Assembly (NCBI GenBank): GCA_016716265.1
Contig: JADJWQ010000001.1
Coordinates: 1,240,001-1,304,000, forward strand
Length of the DNA stretch: 64,000 bases
Direction: 5' to 3'
DNA from: Planctomycetota bacterium
GTDB lineage: Bacteria > Planctomycetota > UBA1135 > UBA2386
Each line of letters starts with the position of its first letter. Position 1 is the first letter of the stretch. The notes under the pieces were generated by a model. It saw only the letters and a program-made list of their open reading frames with translations, had not been told where the DNA came from and did not search any database. Shown here piece by piece: positions 34,782-43,407 of the stretch. Made by a program: the position numbers and the translations under genes.

Positions 34782-36347
34782 TCACTGGCCGCCCGCGAGC
34801 CGGCGGAAGTCGAGCGCGGAGAAGTCGAAGTCGTCGATCGGGCAGTCGATGCGGAAGCCGGCGACGCTGCCGTCGAAGCCGAGGTCGAAGCGGAGCAGGG
34901 CGAACGGCAGGAAGCGGTCGGGGAAGTCGACGCGGAAGGTGTCGTCGTGCCAGTGCGACAGCGTGCCGCACAGCGTGTCGGGTGAGCGCTCGACGGTGAG
35001 CTGCAGCGCGCCATCGCGCAGCTCGAGCGTCGCGTCGCCGAGCAAGTGGTCGGTGTAGCGCCCGGCGTAGTCGGGCAGCGGGCGGCTGTGCGTCGTGCCG
35101 GTACGGCGGCGGGACTCGCGCTGCGCGAGCTCCTCGACGGCGGCGAGGCGGCGGCGCGCCGCGATCTCGCCGAGGCGATCGAGGATCGCCATGCCGTCCT
35201 GGCCGCTGCGCTCGGCGAGCAACGCGCGGCGCAAGGCGACGTTGACGACGCCGTCCATGCCGTTGTTCAGGATCACGAAGCCGAAACGGTCAGCCGGCAC
35301 CAGGGTGACCTTGCTGATGTAGCCGGGCATGCCGCCGTCGTGCTCCACGACCTTCTTGCCGTCGATCGCGTACAGGAACCAGCCGAGGCCGTACGACGAG
35401 AAGTCCTCCATCGCCGCCGGCGTACGGCCGCCGCGGCCGAGCGGCGTGTACGGGCGCCACATCTCGTGCAACGAGTCAGGCGACAGCAGCTGCGCACCCT
35501 CCCATTGCCCGTCGGCGAGCAGCATGCGGAGCCACGCGGTCAGGTCGTGGACCGAGGCCCAGATCGCGGCCGCCGGCTTGCAGGCCTCGAACGTCACGAG
35601 CCGCGTGCGTTGGCCGTCGATGTGCGGCATCGCGACCGACGCGCCCGTGGGCAGCAGCGCGAAGCCGGGCGCCGAGCCGGCCATGCCGAGCGGCCCCATC
35701 AGCTCGCCGCGGACGACGTCCTGCCACGGATGGCCGGTCGCGTGCTCGACCAGCATGCCGGCGACCATGTACATCAGGTTCTGGTAGCCGAACTGGTCGC
35801 GGAACCGCTGCGTGATCGGCAGGCGCTGCAGCAGGGCGAACACGTCTGCGTCGGTGCGGTCCGAGCCGTACCAGAGCAGATCGCCCTCGAAGGTCTTCAA
35901 TCCCGAGCGGTGGCACAAGAGGTCGCGCACCGTCAGCTGCCGGGTGATCCACGGATCCGCCAGTTCGAAGCCGGGCAGGTGATCGACGACGCGGTCGTCC
36001 CAGCCGAGCGCCCCCCGCTCGACGAGCTTCGCGACGCACGCGGCGGTGAACGCCTTCGTGCACGAGGCGATGTTGAACACGGTGCGCGGCGTGACCGCTT
36101 CGTCGCCACCCACTTCGCAGACGCCCCGCGCAGTCTCCAGCACGACCGCATCACCATCGACGACCGCGACCGCGAGCCCGACCGGATGGAACACGTCGAA
36201 CGCGCGCTGGACGAGCCGATCGATCGCTTCGCGGCCGAGCTGCGCGGGCGCGCTCGGCAGAGTGCGCGGCTGCGCGCGTAGCTCGGGCGCGGAGCACAGC
36301 GCGACGGACAGGAGCAGGGCGAACGGGAGAAGGCGGTTCGACGGCAT
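34782..36347 (-). CDS. Exported serine hydrolase (class C beta-lactamase/PBP-like)
   Basis: A 521-residue exported hydrolase. Signal peptide MPSNRLLPFALLLSVALCSA. The penicillin-binding/beta-lactamase class C fold spans residues ~38-400: IASCTKAF with the S95-xx-K98 pair, FGYQNLMY giving Tyr188-x-Asn190, and VVEHDGGMPG with the HxG element in place of KTG. A C-terminal ~110-residue domain (PDYAGRYTDHLLGDATLELRDG to FRLDLGFDGS) is the DUF3471/lipocalin-like module often fused to such enzymes. Family members are D-aminopeptidases, esterases or peptidases rather than true beta-lactamases; substrate unknown. The ATG at 36347 starts the signal peptide. Convergent with the methyltransferase gene. 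Confidence 0.87.
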   Translation of the reverse strand: MPSNRLLPFALLLSVALCSAPELRAQPRTLPSAPAQLGREAIDRLVQRAFDVFHPVGLAVAVVDGDAVVLETARGVCEVGGDEAVTPRTVFNIASCTKAFTAACVAKLVERGALGWDDRVVDHLPGFELADPWITRQLTVRDLLCHRSGLKTFEGDLLWYGSDRTDADVFALLQRLPITQRFRDQFGYQNLMYMVAGMLVEHATGHPWQDVVRGELMGPLGMAGSAPGFALLPTGASVAMPHIDGQRTRLVTFEACKPAAAIWASVHDLTAWLRMLLADGQWEGAQLLSPDSLHEMWRPYTPLGRGGRTPAAMEDFSSYGLGWFLYAIDGKKVVEHDGGMPGYISKVTLVPADRFGFVILNNGMDGVVNVALRRALLAERSGQDGMAILDRLGEIAARRRLAAVEELAQRESRRRTGTTHSRPLPDYAGRYTDHLLGDATLELRDGALQLTVERSPDTLCGTLSHWHDDTFRVDFPDRFLPFALLRFDLGFDGSVAGFRIDCPIDDFDFSALDFRRLAGGQ

Positions 36348-36489
36348 CGCGGTGGGTGCAGGGTCCAAGGACGGCGTCGGATCGTATCGCTCTGTTGGCC
36401 AGCCGCACGCGCGCCCGACGCCCTGGCGATGAGTCGCCGCGGAGATAGTGCCCGGACCGCTCCGCGACGCTTCAGCGAGAGAATCTGCC

Positions 36490-36990
36490 ATGTTGCGCGT
36501 CACGGGCCTCGCCGCCCGCGTCCTGGTATCCGTCCCACTCGCCGCGCAGGTCACGGATTCGGCGACCGACCTGGTCCGCTACGACGCGACGATCGCATCG
36601 GGGTCGGGTCCGCCCATCCAGGGTGCTGTGATAGCCCCCGCAGCGCCGATACCTCATGTGATCGCCCCCGCCGAGTCCGCCAGCGCGATCCTCGTCGCGA
36701 CGGCCTCCGCCAGGACCGGCAGCTTCACGGCGCTGCTGGTCGAGGTACCTCGTCCGCCGCCACGGCTCGGACCGCTCGGGGGCTCTGCGTCGATACCGGG
36801 AGCCTCGTGTTCGGCGACGGCGTCGTCCCGGCGACGGGCCTGCGAGTCGCGCAGCTGCTTCGGCCGATGCTGCCGGCTGGCACCGGGCTGCTGCAGCAGC
36901 CCGCATCGATCGACGCGGCGTTCGGCACGCCGCAGGGCAGGGAGGGGGCCGCAGGAATCAGCCGTGTTGTCGTCGGGTCCGGAGGTGAGC
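36490..36990 (+). pseudogene. Possible remnant of an exported protein
   Basis: Between the serine hydrolase start and the LamG gene lie about 750 bases without a clear intact gene. An ATG at 36490 begins MLRVTGLAARVLVSVPLAAQ, which reads like a signal peptide, followed by protein-like sequence up to about 36750 (SASAILVATASARTGSFTALLVEV). After this the sequence looks protein-like in another frame (SLVFGDGVVPATGLRVAQLLRPMLPAG, then PASIDAAFGTPQG). One frame change would join the two into a short secreted protein of about 165 residues. It may be a decayed gene, a sequencing error, or chance in GC-rich DNA. No family is recognised. Confidence 0.28.
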
Positions 36991-37096
36991 GTGGCGTAGG
37001 CTGCTCCGGTCGATCGGCTCACCGATCGACCGCCCACCTGCCCCGTCCGTGGCGGGGCTCGCGGAGCGTGCTCGAGACGTCTCGATGGGGCTCGAC

Positions 37097-39208
37097 ATGA
37101 CGAAACGGATCACGAGTCGGGTGGCGGCCGCCGCCTGCTTCGGCCAGCTCTCGCTCTTCGCCGTTGCTGCGGCGACCGCCCAGGAGCAAGCGATCCCGCC
37201 GGGGGCGGCCGAGGGGCCGGTGGCGTGGTGGTCGTTCGACGAGCGCGTGGGCGACACGGTGACGGACCGCGCCGCGGGGCGGCAGGACCGCGTCGACGGC
37301 AACAGCCGGATCATCCGCGGAGCGGTCGGCGGTGCGCTGCTGCTCGACGGGTTCACGGCCGTGCTCGACCGCCCGGCCACCGCCGCGCCGCGGCTCCACG
37401 GCGGCTTCTCGATCGAGGCCTGGGTCGCGCAGGGCGCCTACCCGTGGAACTGGTGCCCGCTCGTGACGCAGCGACACGACGATGCGGCCGGCTACGCATT
37501 GTGCGTCGGACCGCGCGGCGAGGTGCGGCTGGAGGTGGCCATGGACGGCGCGACGCGCACCTGCACGACCGCGGACTGGATCCTGCCGCTGCGCGAGTGG
37601 GTCCACGTCGCCGCGACCTTCGACCCCGCCGCGGGGATCGCGCTGTACGCCAACGGGGAACGCGTCGGCCAGCTCGACCTGCAGGGCGAGGCCACGTTCG
37701 CACCGGAGGTCGATCTGCGGATCGGTGCCAACCACGAATTGACGAAGCCCTCGCACATCCACCGCGAGCACGGCACGGTGGCATCGTTCTGGTGTCTGGA
37801 TGGCGCGTTGGACGAGCTGAAGCTCCACGACTCCGTCCTGTCCCCCGCGGCCGTGGCGCAATCGTTCGCGAGCGCGGGCCCCGTGACCGCGTGCGAGATC
37901 CAGCCGCGCGTCATGCCGTCGGGTCCGAAGGGGCCGGGACGCTTCGGCGCGGTCTACTGCAAGCTCGACTACTACCCGGAGTGGGACGCGCTGTGGCGCG
38001 TGGACGACCACCCCGACGTGCTGGTCCGCTTCGACCTGTCACCGGTCCGCGTCGTGTTCTGGCGCGGCTCGCGCTATTCGCCCGCGTGGGTGACGAACGA
38101 CGATCAATGGATGGCGGACCAGAGCGTCGAGGCCTGGAAGACCGGCGACGAGGACACCGACGGCTGCTTCGAGCACATGCAGGACCGGCTGTGCCGATAC
38201 AGCCACGTGCGGATCATCGAGAGCCACCCTGCGCGCACGGTCGTCCACTGGCGCTACGCGCCGGTCAGCTCGAAGGACGATCTATGGAACGTCGACCCGA
38301 AGACCGGCCGCGCCTGCTGGGTCGACGAGTACTACACGATCTACCCCGACGCCCTCGGCGTGCGGAAGCCGACCTGGCAGCGCGGCACCCTCGGCCATCC
38401 ACGACAGTTCCAGGAGTCCTTGCCCTTCACGAACCCCGGCCAGATGGTCGACGACGTGGTCGAATTGGAGTTCTGCACCGTCGCCAACATGCGCGGTGAG
38501 GAGCTGACGCTGCGCTTCGTCGAGAACCCGAGCCGGACGAAGGACGACGTGCCCGAGGACCTGACGATCCAACGCTACAACTTCCGCTCCGACTACGACC
38601 CGGTGATCGTCTACGAGCCGGGCAATCGCATGAGCTACGTCGCCGACCGCAACATCCGCGGCTACGCGCGACCCGGCGCCTGCAACCACTGGCCGGTGGG
38701 CCAGGCCCGCTGCGATGGTCGCACGGCGCAGGCGGCCGACCGTCCGACGCACTTCCTGGGCTTCCCGATCTCCTACCCGCCGATCCACGAGAGCGAGACC
38801 CGCTGCTGGTGGAACGCCCTGTACGGCATGACCGACCTGCCGATGGCCACGCTGGTGACCGTCGCGAAGAGCTGGAACGCACCGCCACAGCTTCGTCTCG
38901 GCGGAGGCTTCGACGACCTCGGCTACGACCGTGGACAGCGGGCGTTCGTGCTGAGCCGCAAGGGTGGCCCTGCAGCGCCCCTGCAGATCGGCTGCGCGGC
39001 CAGCGAGCAGAACCCCGTCTACAATCCCGCCCTGGTGATCCTCGGCTGGGGCGACTCCGGCGCGGAGCTCGAGATCGACGGCAAGCCGGTTCCCGAGGGA
39101 CCGGACTTCCGCCTCGGCCATCGCTACGGGCTCGAGAACTCGGATCTGATCGTCTGGCTCCGATACGAGGCGACCGAGCCCTTCTCCCTGACGCTGACTC
39201 CACGTTGA
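37097..39208 (+). CDS. Exported LamG-domain protein with large unassigned C-terminal region
   Basis: A 703-residue exported protein. The ATG at 37097 gives MTKRITSRVAAAACFGQLSLFAVAAATAQ as signal peptide; an ATG at 37085 is the alternative. Residues ~30-225 form a LamG/concanavalin module: VAWWSFDERVGDTVTDRAAG, GALLLDGFTAVLD, FSIEAWVAQGAYPWNWCPLV, WVHVAATFDPAAGIALYANGERVG, GALDELKLHDSVLS. The remaining ~450 residues are strand-rich with many Trp/Tyr (YYPEWDALWRVDDHPDVLVRFDL, SRYSPAWVTNDDQWMADQ, HMQDRLCRYSHVRIIES, WVDEYYTIYPDALGVRK) and look like a beta-sandwich or propeller enzyme region; I do not recognise the family. Polysaccharide binding or breakdown fits the surroundings. Alone on its strand. 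Confidence 0.75.
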   Translation: MTKRITSRVAAAACFGQLSLFAVAAATAQEQAIPPGAAEGPVAWWSFDERVGDTVTDRAAGRQDRVDGNSRIIRGAVGGALLLDGFTAVLDRPATAAPRLHGGFSIEAWVAQGAYPWNWCPLVTQRHDDAAGYALCVGPRGEVRLEVAMDGATRTCTTADWILPLREWVHVAATFDPAAGIALYANGERVGQLDLQGEATFAPEVDLRIGANHELTKPSHIHREHGTVASFWCLDGALDELKLHDSVLSPAAVAQSFASAGPVTACEIQPRVMPSGPKGPGRFGAVYCKLDYYPEWDALWRVDDHPDVLVRFDLSPVRVVFWRGSRYSPAWVTNDDQWMADQSVEAWKTGDEDTDGCFEHMQDRLCRYSHVRIIESHPARTVVHWRYAPVSSKDDLWNVDPKTGRACWVDEYYTIYPDALGVRKPTWQRGTLGHPRQFQESLPFTNPGQMVDDVVELEFCTVANMRGEELTLRFVENPSRTKDDVPEDLTIQRYNFRSDYDPVIVYEPGNRMSYVADRNIRGYARPGACNHWPVGQARCDGRTAQAADRPTHFLGFPISYPPIHESETRCWWNALYGMTDLPMATLVTVAKSWNAPPQLRLGGGFDDLGYDRGQRAFVLSRKGGPAAPLQIGCAASEQNPVYNPALVILGWGDSGAELEIDGKPVPEGPDFRLGHRYGLENSDLIVWLRYEATEPFSLTLTPR

Positions 39209-39281
39209 GCCGCGCGCCCAGCATCGTCATGGGCGACGAGTCCCCGAACGACTTGCTCGAGGTAGCCGGTTGGCAGCAGGA

Positions 39282-39570
39282 TCAGCCGGTCGAGACGCTC
39301 GAATTCGATCGGGTCACGAGACGCTCGATGCGGAGACGACCGTCGACATGGTCGGTCAGATCGCATTCGACCTGCGTCACGAATCCGGCGCCGTAGCTCG
39401 TCACGATCCTGGAGCCCGGGACGCGGCCCTCGTCGATCCGGCAGGTGAAGTCGGGACCCGCTCACGCGAAGCCAGAGGGTGACGGTCCGGACGACGTGAC
39501 GGTGCCGCGACGTCGACACAGGAGGTTCCATCGTGTGGGCGGCGCGCAAACTCGGCGGTCAGGGGATCAG
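39282..39570 (-). pseudogene. Possible decayed short gene
   Basis: In the ~600-base gap between 39209 and 39810 the minus strand carries protein-like sequence in two frames. HVVRTVTLWLRVSG (about 39510-39455) would continue, after a one-base frame change, as PDFTCRIDEGRVPGSRIV and TSYGAGFVTQVECDLTDHV, ending RSNSSVSTG at a TGA at 39282-39284. Codon composition in this second stretch is like that of real genes here. No start with a ribosome site and no family match. The rest of the gap (39570-39810) shows nothing convincing. Confidence 0.25.
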
Positions 39571-39810
39571 CGAGTGTGCGAGGTCTCGGACAGCGCGAGA
39601 GCCTCGCTTGCATCGCGACCTCCGAGCCCTTCGTCGCGGCGTGGCTCGGAATCGCGGCGCTGAGTGGTCAGCGCAGGCATGACCCGGCTCCGCCCGGCCT
39701 CGGTTCCAGGTGCTCTGGCGGTCCACACACGGACGACGACGACGGTGATGACCGCGGCGGCAAGGCTGCACACGTCACAACCTCCGGCGCAGCCGCGCAT
39801 CGGACGCCAG

Positions 39811-40980
39811 TCACGGCTGAATGGTGATGCCCAGCCCCTCACTTGCGTACGACACGCGTGGAATGGAGACATCGATCGCGACGGCGGAGAAATACACCGT
39901 CGCGCCCGCGAGCGCAGGGGCGTTCGGCAGGCAAAGGTCGAGACCGATCCGACCGTTCACGTTGGGAGCTTCGACGAGTGACAGGATGTCGGGCAGCGCA
40001 TGGAGCGTGCAGCCCGGTCCGCCCAGGAACGCGAGCGGTAACGCTGCCTGCGTGAGACTCCCGTTGAGCACCGCCAGCGCACCGGGTGCCAGATCGAACT
40101 GGGCAGCGATGCCGATGCCCGAGCCGACGCGGGCGACGCCACTGCAACGCAGCCGCGCCGGTGCCCGCAGCGGCACGTTCGCACACGCGCTCCCGAACAG
40201 CACGACGGCGCCCGGGGCCGGCGGACTCAGAATCCCGCTGAGTTCGTGCACGGCCTGCGTGCCGAGCGTGTCCGCCACGAAGACCGAGCCGGTCCGGGTG
40301 TCGACGTCCAGCCCCTCGGGGCTGATGCCCAGAACGGCCGTCGAGTAGCTGGCCAGCAGCACGCCAGCACGATCGACGACCAGGATGCTGTCGGCGGTGT
40401 CATCGCCGATGAGGAAGACGCGGCCCACCGGGTCGTAGGTGCAACCATCGGCATCGACGCTGCCGTACGGCCCGAGCGTGATCGTGCTCAGCGGCGTGCC
40501 GTTCTTGTCGAACTCCTGCACGAAGCTGCCCGAGTCGTTGGCGACGAAGACCGTGTCGGAGCACGGATCCCAGGTCATCGCCGAGACGTCGGTCACGGAC
40601 GGTCTCGTCGACCAGTAGCGCAGCACGCTCCCCCAGCGATCCATCTCGTACACCAGCTCGGCCTCGTCGACGATCCACAGGTTGCCGCTCACCGAGTCGA
40701 CGAACCCGCCGATCGGGGCCGGGGTGTACGCCCCGGGCGGCTGCGGTGCGTTGATCTGCCGAAGCAGGCTTCCCGATGTTCGGGAGTACCAGGTGATCTT
40801 CGCCAGCCCACCCTCGTCGACCACGATCAGCGCGTCATCGACTGGGTCGTAGGCGACGCCGCCGGCGAAGGTGCCCTGGTGAACGACGGTATTGACGATC
40901 GCCTGGGCGGACAGTGAGGTGGCCAGGAGGGCGCTGAGCAGCGGCCCCGCGGCCACACGCGGGAGAGGATCGATGTGCAT
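39811..40980 (-). CDS. Secreted NHL/SMP-30-like propeller protein with the shared C-terminal domain
   Basis: A 389-residue exported protein. Signal peptide MHIDPLPRVAAGPLLSALLATSLSAQ. Residues ~28-260 look like a small beta-propeller of the YVTN/SMP-30 type, with repeated strands such as FAGGVAYDPVDDALIVVDEGG, GGFVDSVSGNLWIVDEAE, AMTWDPCSDTVFVANDSG, GCTYDPVGRVFLIGDDTAD and GLDVDTRTGSVFVADTLG. From about residue 265 (FGSACANVP) follows the C-terminal domain shared with other secreted proteins in this window: ALPLAFLGGPGCTLHALPD, then LCLPNAPALAGATVYFSAVA. No enzyme motif. The ATG at 40980 is chosen for the signal peptide. The 366 bases upstream (40981-41346) hold nothing recognisable. Confidence 0.75.
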   Translation of the reverse strand: MHIDPLPRVAAGPLLSALLATSLSAQAIVNTVVHQGTFAGGVAYDPVDDALIVVDEGGLAKITWYSRTSGSLLRQINAPQPPGAYTPAPIGGFVDSVSGNLWIVDEAELVYEMDRWGSVLRYWSTRPSVTDVSAMTWDPCSDTVFVANDSGSFVQEFDKNGTPLSTITLGPYGSVDADGCTYDPVGRVFLIGDDTADSILVVDRAGVLLASYSTAVLGISPEGLDVDTRTGSVFVADTLGTQAVHELSGILSPPAPGAVVLFGSACANVPLRAPARLRCSGVARVGSGIGIAAQFDLAPGALAVLNGSLTQAALPLAFLGGPGCTLHALPDILSLVEAPNVNGRIGLDLCLPNAPALAGATVYFSAVAIDVSIPRVSYASEGLGITIQP

Positions 40981-41346
40981 GGAATGCAGCGGTTTCGAGA
41001 GGTGGATCGGAGGACCGGAGCGCGCACAGAGGCATCGCCGGCGCGGACCGCGCGTGACGCGACCGCGAACTCGCCGCCGTCCACACCGCTGCACGCGATG
41101 CTGCGTGTCCGGACCCAACGCAGGGCCGGCGAGCCGCATCCGGCGAAGCCATCGGTGCCACCGTGACGACCGGTCGCGAGGCGCGGACAGGACCGCCCGC
41201 GCCACGCGCGCCGCCGTTGGTGTCCGCGGGGCGATCCTGGTTCTGACCGAATCGATATCGCGGGTTCCGCCGACGGGATCAGGGCATTCGCACCGATGCG
41301 CCGCGTGATCCGCGGCGTTCGCGGGACGACCTCCGAACGGCGCGCG

Positions 41347-43227
41347 TCAGCGCTGGCGGCGCAGCACGACCGGTGGTGCCAGCATGTGCAGCCGGTCGTT
41401 CGGCTCGATCAGCAGCGTCGTGAACGCGGGGCCGGAGCTCGCGTCGTAGCCCTCGGGACGGTCGCGGGGCGCGGGCACGAGCACGATCTCCCAGCCGGGA
41501 GCCGCCGCGTCCCAGCGGCCGTACACGTGGATCTTGTCGCCCATCACGTAGGAGCCCTCGAAGTCCTTGCCGACCATCCGGTCGACGGTGAGCGTCAGGG
41601 TCTCGCCGCCGAAGTCGGTCTTGCCCTGCCACGTGCCCGCGATCCGGATGTCCTGCAGCGGATCGAGAGTGAAGCCGAACTTCACGGCGTCCTCGCGCCG
41701 GCCGTCGCGCCGGACCTCGACCAAGGCCTCGCACACCAGTGCTGGCTCGTTCAGCTTCGGACGGAACGGCGCGAGCTCGATCGTCGAGAAGACCCGCAGG
41801 CAGCGGTTCGGGTCGACCGCGATCGCGTTCTGACCGTGCTCGTAGAGCAGGTCACCGTTCGAAGCGGTGATCTTCACGACGACGTCCACGACCGCGCGAT
41901 CGGTCCTCGACGCGTTGTGCAGCTCGATGCCGCCGATCGGGCTCTGGTCCGGTGGAGTCGCGCCGAATTGCAGGAAGTCCATGTCGGGCGGGATGCTCCG
42001 CGTCGGTGCCCCTACACCGCCGGAGGTCGGCTGGAACGAGTGGCCCACGCTCGCCGCTGCATCCCAATCGAACACCATGCGGTCGCCGCTCGCCGACACG
42101 AACCACAGGCTGCGCGTGGGCAGGTTGACGGAGACGCGCGGTCGCGCCGCGGACAGCGGGTCGGCGAACACGACCGTCGCGTAGGAATCCGCGAAGGGTG
42201 TCGCGCCGTCCAGGGCCAGCTGCTTCAGCGTGACCCGCTTGTTGCTCATCCCGCAGATCGAGCCCTCCTGCGAGTTGTGGGCGATGAAGCTCACGCCGTC
42301 GTCGTAGCCGATCAACACCCACGCGTGGCTGGCGCGCGCCGGGCTGATCAGGACCGGTCTGCCGAGCGAGAGCTGCGTGCGCAGGTAGGCGAGCAGGTTG
42401 TTCATCGACAGATCGCCCCAGTTGAACAGGCTCAGCGCGTCAGCTCGCCACAGCGTCGCGTGCGGCGCGAGACCGGTCCGGTCGGACAGGAGCTTCGTCA
42501 TCGTCGACCCGGCGCCGATGTCGTGTGGGCTGAGCCCCTGCGCGGACCCGGCACGCCCGACGAAGTCGAAGACCCCGAGCTCGCCCGGAACCACCGCGCG
42601 CGACAGCATCTGGGCGGCGCCCGCCCAGCAATGCGGCGTCGGTCCCTGGCAGTAGTACGGGACGTCCAGCGGCGACACGGTCCCCGGTGGCGCAGCCGAG
42701 CAGGTGAAGCTGTGCTTCGAGAAGTGGTCGGTCGTCGCGACGATCCGACGCCCGCCGTCGTCGGCTTCGATGGTGCAGGGCTCGACGACCGTCCAGCCGT
42801 CCGCATCGACGTACCCCGCGGTGGCCCACACGAGATCGTCGCGCTCCGGCGGCAGCGGGATCCGGATCGTGAGCTCCCGTGCGAACTTCGTCCGGTCGCC
42901 GTCCAGCTCGAGCTCGACGACGTGCGCGTCACCGGCCCGCTCGCGCCAGGTCGGCTCGGTCTGCCGGGCGGTCACGGCGACCGCGTCGGCCACCGCGCCG
43001 GCCGGGAACTCGATCGTGACGCCGCTCGCCAGCGCCAGCACACCGCCGCTGGCGTCGATGGTCGCGCTCGCGCTGGCGACGATCGCGACGGCCACCCCGG
43101 CGGCGTCCGACCCACCGGCCACGGGCGGCGTCCGGTCGCCATCCCCGCAGGCACCGAGGGTGCCGATCGTCAGAAGGGCACACGATCGCAACGCGACCGC
43201 GAAGCGGGACATCCTGCCGGTCTCCAT
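41347..43227 (-). CDS. Lipoprotein with papain-like (C39-type) cysteine peptidase domain
   Basis: A 626-residue exported protein. Signal with lipobox LGAC (Cys27). Residues ~55-130 contain a ZU5-like element (GVTIEFPAGAVADAVAV). Residues ~188-345 form a papain-like cysteine peptidase domain: YYCQGPTPHCWAGAAQML with the nucleophile Cys200, SHAWVLIGYDD with His301 and FIAHNSQEG with Asn318, the order Cys-His-Asn expected of C39/C1-like folds. The last ~270 residues are beta-rich, with a final lipocalin-like part (GTWQGKTDFGGETLTLTVD, SYVMGDKIHVYGRWD). It would act in the periplasm or on the cell surface; the substrate is unknown. An ATG at 43212 is an alternative start. The 180 bases upstream hold nothing clear. 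Confidence 0.75.
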   Translation of the reverse strand: METGRMSRFAVALRSCALLTIGTLGACGDGDRTPPVAGGSDAAGVAVAIVASASATIDASGGVLALASGVTIEFPAGAVADAVAVTARQTEPTWRERAGDAHVVELELDGDRTKFARELTIRIPLPPERDDLVWATAGYVDADGWTVVEPCTIEADDGGRRIVATTDHFSKHSFTCSAAPPGTVSPLDVPYYCQGPTPHCWAGAAQMLSRAVVPGELGVFDFVGRAGSAQGLSPHDIGAGSTMTKLLSDRTGLAPHATLWRADALSLFNWGDLSMNNLLAYLRTQLSLGRPVLISPARASHAWVLIGYDDGVSFIAHNSQEGSICGMSNKRVTLKQLALDGATPFADSYATVVFADPLSAARPRVSVNLPTRSLWFVSASGDRMVFDWDAAASVGHSFQPTSGGVGAPTRSIPPDMDFLQFGATPPDQSPIGGIELHNASRTDRAVVDVVVKITASNGDLLYEHGQNAIAVDPNRCLRVFSTIELAPFRPKLNEPALVCEALVEVRRDGRREDAVKFGFTLDPLQDIRIAGTWQGKTDFGGETLTLTVDRMVGKDFEGSYVMGDKIHVYGRWDAAAPGWEIVLVPAPRDRPEGYDASSGPAFTTLLIEPNDRLHMLAPPVVLRRQR

Positions 43228-43407
43228 GTGCGCACCTCACGCGCCGGGCGGAGACGATCCGTCACCCGGCGACCGTACCCGTCGTCGGACGGCGCGCCCC
43301 CCGCCTTGTGCGGATCCAGCCGCCGCCTCGCAGTTCCTTCGGGCATCGCACGGGCCGGCGTCGGCCGCCGGATCGATCCGGCCGCTACGCGTCCAGCTGT
43401 GGTCGCG

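Noticed and set aside
39567..39800. Small minus-strand open frame with one hydrophobic segment (AAAVITVVVVRVW)
   Set aside because: It lies just downstream of the propeller gene, but there is no ribosome site and the rest is of random composition; too weak to call a gene.
40981..41346. Search for a gene or RNA in this gap
   Set aside because: Only short antisense-like frames; no promoter, hairpin or RNA pattern stood out.
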